In this document: in pieces, positions 55,996-64,000 of the stretch
How the letters are laid out: every line of letters starts with the position of its first letter
How positions within the stretch are numbered: position 1 is the stretch's first letter
NCBI GenBank assembly: GCA_965226855.1
Contig: CBDDEE010000031.1
Coordinates: 1-64,000 of the forward strand
Direction of reading: 5' to 3'
Source of the DNA: JAUXJB01 sp965226855
GTDB lineage: Bacteria > Myxococcota_A > UBA9160 > SZUA-336
DNA length: 64,000 bases
The notes under the pieces: model-generated
Databases searched by the model: none
What the model saw: the letters and a program-made list of their open reading frames with translations, nothing else
Told to the model about the DNA's origin: nothing
Position numbers and translations under genes: made by a program

Positions 55996-57266
55996 CAGGC
56001 TGCTGAAAAACTCCTCATCGAAGGGTACCTTTGAGGGAAGCCCCAAGGGGGAGATGTGAGAGGACCGCAGACGCTCCAGGGTGGGATCTTCAGCTACCTA
56101 TCGCTGGAGTCCCGGATTCCCGAGGACCATCCGCTTCGAGCGATCCGGCGACTGGTGGACGCGGCGCTGGAGCAGCTGTCGCGACGCTTCGATGGTATCT
56201 ACGCCAAAGGGGTCGGCCGACCGTCGGTCCCGCCGGAGCAGCTGTTGCGGGCGCTGCTGTTGCAGGTGCTGTACACGATCCGGAGCGAGCGCCAGCTGAT
56301 CGAGCAGATCGACTACAACCTGCTCTACCGCTGGTTCGTGGGCCTGGAGCTGGACGATGAGGTGTTCAGCGCGACGGTGTTCACCAAGAATCGGGAACGG
56401 CTGCTGAAGGGCGAGATCGCTCAGCATTTCTTCGAGGCGGTGCTGGCGCAGGCGGAGTCGGAGGGGTTGGTGTCATCGGAGCACTTCACGGTGGACGGGA
56501 CGCTGATCGAGGCGTGGGCGAGCCAGAAGAGCTTCGTGCGCAAGGACGAGAAGCGCAGGGACGATGACGACCCGGGCAACCCGACGGTCAACTTCCGGGG
56601 CGAGAAGCGGAGCAACCAGACGCATGCGTCGAGGACGGATCCGGACGCCCGACTGGCGGGGATGAGGGGCCAGGGCGCGCGGCTCGCGTATCAGGGACAC
56701 GTCGTGACGGAGAACCGCAACGGCCTGGTGGTGGCGGCGAAGCTCACTCAGGCGTCGGGGTATGCGGAGCGCGAAGCGGCTCTCGAGATGGTGCTGGGTC
56801 TGGGGGGCGCTCGCCGGATCACCCTGGCTGGAGACAAGGGCTACGACGCCAAGAGCTTTGTGCAGGCGCTTCGGGCCTGGAGCGTTACCCCGCACGTGGC
56901 ACAGAACACGACGAACCGCCGAAGCGCGATCGATCGAAGGACCACAGGACACCCGGGCTACGAGGTGAGCCAGCGCTTCCGCAAACGGGTGGAGGAGGTG
57001 TTTGGCTGGATGAAGACGGTGGGCTTGATGCGCAAGACCCGGCACCGGGGCACGGATCGGGTCGGCTGGGTCTTCACCTTCACTGCTGCGGCCTACAACC
57101 TGGTCCGTATCCGCAACCTGTTGGAGGCGACATAGCTCATGATCCCGCAAGATCTACCCGTGCGACACCGAACCGGTTCGTACCGGGAACGGCGATCCCT
57201 CTCCCTGCTCGGCACGCCTCCCGTCAGAGGCGTCCCGCCCAACCCAGTCACTTTCTCCGCAGCCTG
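55996..57266 (+). mobile_element. IS5-like insertion sequence, copy C
   Basis: The 1271-bp element lies in the same orientation as copy A and opposite to copy B, with CTAG at 55992-55995 and 57267-57270. The left flank is the 5' half of an M50 protease gene. On the right the CTAG supplies the TAG stop codon of a small minus-strand gene. Confidence 0.9.
56056..57135 (+). CDS. IS5-like transposase, copy C
   Basis: The 359-residue protein matches copies A and B except Leu instead of Val at residue 15 (FSYLSLES). The GTG start and the three DDE regions are intact. Confidence 0.9.
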   Translation: MRGPQTLQGGIFSYLSLESRIPEDHPLRAIRRLVDAALEQLSRRFDGIYAKGVGRPSVPPEQLLRALLLQVLYTIRSERQLIEQIDYNLLYRWFVGLELDDEVFSATVFTKNRERLLKGEIAQHFFEAVLAQAESEGLVSSEHFTVDGTLIEAWASQKSFVRKDEKRRDDDDPGNPTVNFRGEKRSNQTHASRTDPDARLAGMRGQGARLAYQGHVVTENRNGLVVAAKLTQASGYAEREAALEMVLGLGGARRITLAGDKGYDAKSFVQALRAWSVTPHVAQNTTNRRSAIDRRTTGHPGYEVSQRFRKRVEEVFGWMKTVGLMRKTRHRGTDRVGWVFTFTAAAYNLVRIRNLLEAT

Positions 57267-57509
57267 CTAGGAGAGGCGGGAGCGGCGCACCAGGGCCACG
57301 ACCGCGACCAGGCTCCAGGTGCCCTCGAGCACCACGAACGGGAAGAAGCCGAGCAGGTACGAGGCCCAGCAGGCCAGCCCCGCTCCCGTCGCATTCATCA
57401 GCTGGTAGCTCAGCGCGTCGTGCGGCAGGCGGCCGCGCAGATTCAGAAAGAACGCGACAAGCAAGAGCGCCACGCCGAGCGACCCGATTGCCTCGGTGAG
57501 TGACATCAT
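57267..57509 (-). CDS. CBU_0592-like small membrane protein
   Basis: An 80-residue protein with three hydrophobic segments (AIGSLGVALLLVAFFLNL, YQLMNATGAGLACWASYLLG, FVVLEGTWSLVAVVALVRR). The order and the ATGAGL and EGTWS signatures fit the CBU_0592-like family of unknown function. Its start overlaps the thioesterase stop (ATGA). Its TAG stop lies in the CTAG bordering IS copy C, so the IS sits directly at the gene end. Confidence 0.7.
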   Translation of the reverse strand: MMSLTEAIGSLGVALLLVAFFLNLRGRLPHDALSYQLMNATGAGLACWASYLLGFFPFVVLEGTWSLVAVVALVRRSRLS

Positions 57510-57931
57510 CGGCGCGGCGCGGCCGGCTCTGGGAGCAACACGATCTGTGTCTGCGTGACTTGAGCAATCGTGCGCCCGTCAGGGCGAGTGATCCGCGTCT
57601 GCCAGACCATCGTCCGCCGCCCTCGGTGAAGCGGAACACACTCGGCCACGAGCCTCTCGCCCACGCGGCCGGCAGCGAAGAAGTTCGTCTTCGACTCGAT
57701 GGTCGTGGTACCCGCTCCAGCGGGCAGGTTGAGTCCGGTACCACACGCCCCGAGGGTGTCGGCAAACGCCATGATCACGCCGCCGTGGAGAACGCCGGGC
57801 ACCGTGCACAGCTCGGGTCGCACGGTGAGCTCCGCGCGGATGCATTCCTCGTCGGCCCGAACGAACTCGAGCCCGAGCAGCTCGGGAAACAGACCCTCCG
57901 TATCAGCCTGGAAGCGTTCGACGCTGTTCAT
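57506..57931 (-). CDS. PaaI-type hotdog thioesterase
   Basis: A 141-residue acyl-CoA thioesterase-like protein. The hotdog motif VPGVLHGGVIMAFADTLGACGT with HGG-x-x-x-x-x-D, and TIESKTNFFAAGRVGERLVA, are family-typical. The ATG at 57931 (MNSVERFQADTEGLFPELLG) is chosen because the upstream open frame is not family-like. It would hydrolyse an acyl- or aryl-CoA. It overlaps the CBU_0592-like gene and follows the selenoprotein gene by 79 bases. Confidence 0.85.
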   Translation of the reverse strand: MNSVERFQADTEGLFPELLGLEFVRADEECIRAELTVRPELCTVPGVLHGGVIMAFADTLGACGTGLNLPAGAGTTTIESKTNFFAAGRVGERLVAECVPLHRGRRTMVWQTRITRPDGRTIAQVTQTQIVLLPEPAAPRR

Positions 57932-58010
57932 GCGAAGAGTAGACCGAAAAAGCGCCTGACGGGAAAGGCGCGCTTTCGATCCGCCGTCTGCCTGCGCAGT
58001 TGACGCGCGC

Positions 58011-58574
58011 TCACTCCCCGGCGGATGGTCGCCGCGGGAGTCGCTCGAGCTCCTCGAAGAGCGCATGCTGGGTCTCGACCACGGTGTAGCCCGAGGCGAC
58101 GATGTGCTCTCCCGCCGTCCGCCACGTCGCCTCGGCATCTATGAGGATGAACAGGTCCCAGGGGACGTCGCCCGAGAAGTCCGGGACGATGCGCTCCTTC
58201 ACCACCGCACTGACGGTCCGCTCGTGGTCCTAGAATTGCTCGAGTCCCGAGAACTCTTTCACCATTCTCGGCAGCATCCACCACTCGGCAGGTCTCGGGA
58301 ACATCGGCAGCCACACGATGAGAACGGCCACGTCGACATCGGGGTGCTCCTCGAGGAAAGCCTTCACGTGGCGACCGCCACGCCGGCAGATCGGTCAGGC
58401 GGGCGAAAGCAGCAGGACCAGTCGATGAAGGCCGGCTCCGCGGTCGAACGCCTCCTCGAACGCGCCCGGACTCTCGCGCAGATCGGTCGCCCCGGGCGGC
58501 GCCGCGAGCGCGACGTTCGCCGCGAGCGCGATCGGGACCAGGAATGTGAGGCTCCGCCACGGGATCGTCGTCAT
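58011..58574 (-). CDS. Exported thioredoxin-like selenoprotein (UGA-coded Sec60), with a premature TAG
   Basis: The ATG at 58574 follows GAGGAGAG and overlaps the upstream stop (ATGA). A signal peptide (LTFLVPIALAANVALAAPP) leads to LVLLLSPA-U-PICRRGGRH, a thioredoxin-like redox motif UxxC in which the first Cys is an in-frame TGA (58395-58397, residue 60). The frame goes on as DVDVAVLIVWLPMFP and, after a TAG at residue 115 (58230-58232), as ERIVPDFSGDVPWDLFILID and EATWRTAGEHIVASGYTVVE to a TGA at 58011. An 18-nt spacer and a GGUC-tipped hairpin follow the TGA. The TAG stands where a Trp (TGG) would fit. Full length would be 187 residues. Ordinary gene callers would break it into two or three short pieces. 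It probably acts in periplasmic thiol redox chemistry. Confidence 0.7.
58367..58397 (-). promoter_or_regulatory. Bacterial SECIS element (UGA plus hairpin)
   Basis: Counting on the minus strand from the TGA (58397-58395), exactly 18 bases precede the tetraloop GGTC (58376-58373), closed by a perfect 6-bp stem CGTGGC/GCCACG (58382-58377 with 58372-58367). The E. coli fdhF SECIS has the same 18-nt distance and the same GGUC tip, which SelB contacts through the G and U. Confidence 0.75.
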
Positions 58575-58870
58575 AGCGGGTCTCTCCTCATCTCGAGCTC
58601 GCAGCCATCGTCTGGTCGGGGCCACACGTTCCACACCCCTGCCGCAAGCAACAAGCCGACACCGACATACGTTGCCGGGTCGAGGGCCAGTGCGAATTTG
58701 GCGACGAGCACGATGCCCGCCGCGACGAGACCCAGCCAGAACGGCCCGAGGCCTCGTCGAACGCGCGAGCGGTAGAACAGCGCCGCGAGCGCGGAGACGG
58801 GGATACCGAGGAGGGTGCCACGGCTGCGCTGGATCGGACCCCCCTCGGATGTTGTCACGTCTCCCCTCAC
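58571..58870 (-). CDS. Small two-helix membrane protein upstream of the selenoprotein
   Basis: A 99-residue protein with two to three hydrophobic segments (TLLGIPVSALAALFY, FWLGLVAAGIVLVAKFALAL, TYVGVGLLLAAGVWNVWP) and no cysteine. The start is a GTG at 58870; no ATG is available, so the N-terminus is uncertain. Its stop overlaps the selenoprotein start (ATGA), so the two are translated together and probably work together, perhaps as a membrane partner for the thiol protein. I do not recognise the family. Confidence 0.5.
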   Translation of the reverse strand: MRGDVTTSEGGPIQRSRGTLLGIPVSALAALFYRSRVRRGLGPFWLGLVAAGIVLVAKFALALDPATYVGVGLLLAAGVWNVWPRPDDGCELEMRRDPL

Positions 58871-59163
58871 GTGAGCGCCGCGCAGTGGAGGACCTCGATG
58901 ATCATGGCTACCAGAAGATAGGGCCTATACCTAGGTTCAAGGTCAAGGGAGCGGGGCGCTGGCCTGGCTGCCGTGCCACGCACTTCCTGCCGACAGAGCT
59001 GAGCGGGTTTGGGCTCCATGGCGGCCTCAAACGGCACTGTACGGCACCAGCCCACAGGCACAGAGGGCACGGCTAGCGTGGTAGGTAGAGAAACCCGAGG
59101 AACTTCGCGACGTTCCTTGGTGGACACAGCCGGGCTCGAGCCGGTGACTAGCGGAGGGATGGA

Positions 59164-60081
59164 TTGGCGGTCGACGGCAGCTGGAGGGTGATTGTCGCCG
59201 CGCTGCTGGCGAACCTCTGCGTGGCTATCGCGAAGTTCATCGGCTACGCGTTCACGGGAGCGAGCTCGCTTCTGGCGGAGGCCGTCCACTCGGTCGCCGA
59301 CTGTGGAAACCAGCTGCTGCTGATTCTGGGCGGTTACCGCGCGCGGCAGGCCGCGAGTCAAGAGCACGCGTTCGGCTACGCCCGGGAGCGCTACTTCTGG
59401 GCGTTCATCGTCGCCGTGGTGCTGTTCACGCTGGGCTCGCTCTACGCCATCAGCAAGGGCTGGGAGAGGTTCCAACACCCCGAGCCCCTGGAGTCTCCGC
59501 TCTGGGCGATCGGCGTGCTGCTCTTCGCCCTCTGCGTCGAGGCCCTCGCGCTGCGGACCGCAGTAAAAGCGGCGAACGCCCTGCGTGAGGGCGAGTCGTG
59601 GCTGGCGTTCATTCGCCGGTCGAAGAGTCCCGAGATCCCCGTCATGCTGCTCGAGGACTTCGGGGCGGTCACCGGCATCCTGCTGGCGCTTCTCTGCGTG
59701 GGTCTCGCCATCTTGACGGGCGATCCCCGCTGGGACGGGGTCGGGAGCCTCGCGATCGGCGTGCTCCTCGGCGTCATCGCCGCCGTGATGGGAATCGAGA
59801 TGAAGAGCCTGCTGATCGGCGAGTCCGCCTCGCGCAGAGGAGAGCAGAGCATCCGGAGCACCATCGAGTCGCACCCCCTCGTTCGCCAGGTCCTCCACAT
59901 GCGCACCCAGCACCTGGGACCGGACGAGCTCCTGGTCGGCGCGAAGGTGGAGTTTGACGGAGCCCTCGTCGTCGGGGACCTGGCCCGGACTATCGACGAG
60001 ATCGAGGCGCAGCTACGCGCCCAGACCCCGGCGCGCGTCATCTACATAGAGCCCGACACGCACCATCCACCGCGCGAGTGA
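59164..60081 (+). CDS. Cation diffusion facilitator (CDF) transporter
   Basis: A 305-residue metal/proton antiporter with about six membrane segments. It starts with TTG behind GGAGG (spacing about 7). Helix 2 has AEAVHSVADCGNQLLL with His42 and Asp46 of the HxxxD metal site; helix 5 has MLLEDFGAVTGILLAL, where Glu and Asp replace the usual His-Asp pair, which may change metal preference. A cytoplasmic C-domain (HPLVRQVLHMRTQHLGPDEL, VKVEFDG-like AKVEFDG) closes it. The region 58871-59163 before it holds no gene I can support. Confidence 0.85.
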   Translation: MAVDGSWRVIVAALLANLCVAIAKFIGYAFTGASSLLAEAVHSVADCGNQLLLILGGYRARQAASQEHAFGYARERYFWAFIVAVVLFTLGSLYAISKGWERFQHPEPLESPLWAIGVLLFALCVEALALRTAVKAANALREGESWLAFIRRSKSPEIPVMLLEDFGAVTGILLALLCVGLAILTGDPRWDGVGSLAIGVLLGVIAAVMGIEMKSLLIGESASRRGEQSIRSTIESHPLVRQVLHMRTQHLGPDELLVGAKVEFDGALVVGDLARTIDEIEAQLRAQTPARVIYIEPDTHHPPRE

Positions 60082-60105
60082 GCCCCGACGCTTCGGGCCA
60101 GGCTT

Positions 60106-60396
60106 TCAATCGGCGATTGCGTTCAGCTTTCCCGCGAGCTCGGCGTCCAGCCCCGTGATCCCCCCGGCATCGTGCGTCGAGAGCTCGACGACCACACGGT
60201 TCCAGACGTTCTTCCACTCGGGGTGGTGGTTCATGGACTCCGCCACCAGGGCGGCGCGCGTCATGAAGCCAAACGCCTCGCTGAAGTCCTGGAATTCGAA
60301 CTCGCGTCGCAGCTTGCCGTTCTGCACCGCCCAGCCCGGAAGGGTCTCAAGGGCCCGGACGATCTCAGCATCGGAGAGCTTCTCTGGTCCTGCCAT
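60106..60396 (-). CDS. phhB: 4a-hydroxytetrahydrobiopterin dehydratase
   Basis: A 96-residue pterin-4a-carbinolamine dehydratase that regenerates the pterin cofactor of aromatic amino acid hydroxylases. The signature ESMNHHPEWKNVWNRVVVEL and THDAGGITGLD contains the catalytic His57, His58 and His75. Length is normal. It is convergent with the CDF gene and lies downstream of katG on the same strand. Without a hydroxylase nearby, a role as dehydratase or as a DCoH-like cofactor remains open. Confidence 0.9.
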   Translation of the reverse strand: MAGPEKLSDAEIVRALETLPGWAVQNGKLRREFEFQDFSEAFGFMTRAALVAESMNHHPEWKNVWNRVVVELSTHDAGGITGLDAELAGKLNAIAD

Positions 60397-60454
60397 GTCT
60401 CAGTCCTTTCCCACCTCGATGGGTACTCCGTTCCGCGCCAGACGGTCTCCGGGA

Positions 60455-62650
<2,196 letters not shown>

Positions 62651-62749
62651 GTGAGTTCTCCTGATGTTCGTTGCTGATGGTGGGGTGTGCGGTGTTGCTC
62701 TGTTGATGTCGTGTTGCTCGCCCGTGTACGGGACGGGCGGGTCTGCGCT

Positions 62750-63199
62750 TCAATCTCCGGCCGAAACCGGAGCCGCCGCGAGACACTCTGGACAGCGGCC
62801 CCAGTAGACCACCTCGGCCTCATCGATCTCGTAATCCGAGTCGTCGGCGGCGGTCAGGCAAGGGGTGACACCGACCGCGCAGTCGACGTCAACCATCCGT
62901 CCGCAGGTGCGGCAGATCAGGTGGTGATGGTTGTCTCCCACCCGGTCCTCGAAACGGGCCGGTGAACCGGCGGGCTGGATGCGCCGGATCAGGCCCTTGT
63001 CGGCCAGCATCCCGAGGGCGTCGTACACCGCCTGGCGGGAGATGGCGCCGATCTCGGACCGGACGAGCTCGGCGACGTCGTCCGCCGTGCCGTGGGGCCG
63101 ACCCGATACCGCCCGCAGCACGGCCAGGCGCTGGGCCGTGACCTGGACCCCGTGTTCGCGAAGGAGGCTGGCTGCGTCGATGGACGGTGCTAGGGGCAT
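62750..63199 (-). CDS. furA: Fur-family peroxide/iron regulator (FurA type)
   Basis: A 149-residue Fur-family repressor. The winged helix reads GVQVTAQRLAVLRAVSGRPH and ISRQAVYDALGMLADKGLIR (recognition helix); the dimer domain has DNHHHLICRTCGRMVDVDC with His91-93, Cys96 and Cys99, and a second CxxC at 136-139. Together with katG directly downstream this is the furA-katG arrangement known from actinobacteria and some proteobacteria, where the regulator represses both genes until oxidised by peroxide. Confidence 0.9.
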   Translation of the reverse strand: MPLAPSIDAASLLREHGVQVTAQRLAVLRAVSGRPHGTADDVAELVRSEIGAISRQAVYDALGMLADKGLIRRIQPAGSPARFEDRVGDNHHHLICRTCGRMVDVDCAVGVTPCLTAADDSDYEIDEAEVVYWGRCPECLAAAPVSAGD

Positions 63200-63205
63200 G
63201 ATCGC

Positions 63206-63237
63206 ATCGTGTGCCCATTTTTGGACAGTGTCAAGAA
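63206..63237 (-). promoter_or_regulatory. furA-katG promoter with overlapping inverted repeat
   Basis: On the minus strand TTGACA (63234-63229) is followed after 17 bases by CACGAT (63211-63206) as a weak -10. The imperfect inverted repeat TTCTTGACACTGTCCAAAAA (63237-63218) covers the -35, as expected of a FurA autoregulatory site. The -10 ends only 6 bases before the ATG, so the transcript would be nearly leaderless. Confidence 0.45.
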
Positions 63238-63284
63238 TTGTAAGCGGGACGTAGACCGCATGTTTCTGTTGGAGTAGCGCGGAG

Positions 63285-63926
63285 CTACAGCCGGCTCCGA
63301 GTCGGCCAGCTCGCCTCCCGCCCGATCGCAGCGGCTAGCAGCCGCAGGTACTCCTCGCGCGGGATCTCGACGCAGCCGAAGTGGCTCAGGTGCTCCGTCG
63401 AGAACTGCGTGTCGAGGAGCCGGAAGCCTCGCTTCTGGAGCAGCTCGACCAGGCCCACGAGACAGACCTTGGAAGCGTTGGTGCCTCCAAGCTCTGGCAG
63501 GCTGAACATGCTCTCGCCGAAGAATGCGGAGCCGATGTGCACCCCGTACAGACCGCCGACTAGCCGCCCGTCGCGAAAGGCCTCGACGCTATGCGCGAGC
63601 CCGTCGCGCCAGAGGTCCGCGTAGGCCGTGACCATGCGCTCGTCGATCCAGGTCTCCTCACGCCCGGGGCGCGGGACCGCGCACGCGCGCATGACGGCCT
63701 CGAAGCATGTGTCGGTGCGTAGCTCGAAGCTCTCGGCTCGGACCACCCGAGCGAGACTCCTGGGAACGTGAAACGAGTCGAGTGGAAAGATGGCACGCGG
63801 ATCGGGACTGTACCAACCGACCTCTCCGCTCCTCGAATCGACCATTGGAAAGATGCCCTGGCTGTAGGCCGCGATCAGCAACTCGGGGGTGAGATGCTGT
63901 GGATCGATCGCGCGTCGGTCTCCCAC
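63285..63926 (-). CDS. aat: Leucyl/phenylalanyl-tRNA-protein transferase
   Basis: A 213-residue Aat enzyme of the N-end rule pathway; it adds Leu or Phe to proteins with N-terminal Arg or Lys for ClpAPS degradation. Family motifs are LLIAAYSQGIFPM, VGWYSPDPRAIFPLD, ETWIDERMVTAYADLWRDG, LVGGLYGVHIGSAFFGESMF and LLDTQFSTEHLSHFG. Length is normal and the gene is intact. Confidence 0.95.
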   Translation of the reverse strand: MGDRRAIDPQHLTPELLIAAYSQGIFPMVDSRSGEVGWYSPDPRAIFPLDSFHVPRSLARVVRAESFELRTDTCFEAVMRACAVPRPGREETWIDERMVTAYADLWRDGLAHSVEAFRDGRLVGGLYGVHIGSAFFGESMFSLPELGGTNASKVCLVGLVELLQKRGFRLLDTQFSTEHLSHFGCVEIPREEYLRLLAAAIGREASWPTRSRL

Positions 63927-63946
63927 GCGGGGAGTCTAGCGCGGCT

Positions 63947-64000
63947 TCAGACGCGCTCCGTGCCGGCGAAGGCCATGACGTCCGGCGATCCCAGACCTCT
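63947..64000 (-). CDS. Possible 3' end of a gene continuing beyond the window
   Basis: The minus strand is open from the window edge to a TGA at 63947 and reads GLGSPDVMAFAGTERV. It looks coding-like and is 20 bases before the aat start, but it is too short to identify. Confidence 0.3.
   Translation of the reverse strand, partial: RGLGSPDVMAFAGTERV

Noticed and set aside
59113..59150. tRNA-like 3' end on the minus strand (GGCTCGAGCCC followed by TGTGTCCACCA)
   Set aside because: The T loop lacks the TTC consensus, the T stem does not pair fully, and no D or anticodon arm lies upstream. At most an old fragment or attachment-site scar.

Overview
The window comes from a GC-rich Gram-negative bacterium. 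Evidence for the envelope type is a complete-looking type II secretion operon with a secretin, lipobox-type lipoproteins, an H-NS-family protein, and remnants of a Wzt-type polysaccharide exporter and of alginate-type O-acetylation genes. A TIGR04073-like protein and a PEP-like C-terminus on a beta-helix protein hint at an exosortase system. The mixture (LLM flavin monooxygenases, a MauD remnant, furA-katG, a UGA-coded thioredoxin-like selenoprotein) would fit an uncultured proteobacterial, Desulfobacterota-like or Myxococcota-like lineage. I cannot place it more closely from sequence alone.

Layout. 1-7250: a 5'-truncated AAA/TPR ATPase, a frameshifted LLM monooxygenase, SnoaL-like and cupin genes, hydrolase and mauD remnants, and an intact LLM monooxygenase. 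7254-10177: an IS630-type remnant and two abutting insertion sequences. 10177-16562: a decayed polysaccharide locus (glycosyltransferase fragment, sulfatase-like membrane protein, methyltransferase, SGNH, algJ and algI remnants). 16684-20048: a TIGR04073-like gene, tRNA-His and clpB. 20065-21696: the 3' half of an M50 protease gene and IS copy B. 21701-31622: a second surface-polysaccharide cluster (orphan Wzt C-terminal domain, methyltransferases, GT4 enzymes, an FkbM fusion) and a secreted beta-helix protein. 31808-35545: a five-gene block (lipoprotein methyltransferase, APC permease, acyltransferase, M50 protease, clpB tail). 35874-41978: secreted proteins, a glycosyltransferase-like gene and two sulfotransferases. 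42396-53034: type II secretion genes on the minus strand plus an hns-like gene, clearly less GC-rich where sampled. 53286-55992: a second, differently decayed copy of the five-gene block, cut by IS copy C (55996-57266). 57267-64000: small membrane proteins, a thioesterase, the selenoprotein gene, a cation diffusion facilitator, a pterin dehydratase, furA-katG and aat.

Three points stand out. First, the gene at 58011-58574 has an in-frame UGA as U-P-I-C in a thioredoxin-like protein, followed after exactly 18 nt by a GGUC-tipped hairpin, which is the classic bacterial SECIS geometry. Second, the two halves of one M50 protease gene lie 35 kb apart against the inner logic of two identical inverted IS copies and join perfectly through the shared CTAG, so the 21.7-56.0 kb segment is inverted relative to the ancestor (or is a misassembly across the repeats). 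Third, the five-gene block is duplicated, each copy has decayed in different genes, and both copies carry a textbook sigma-54 promoter.

Many genes carry single frameshifts, several in short repeats or homopolymers. I cannot tell real decay or phase variation from assembly indels without reads.
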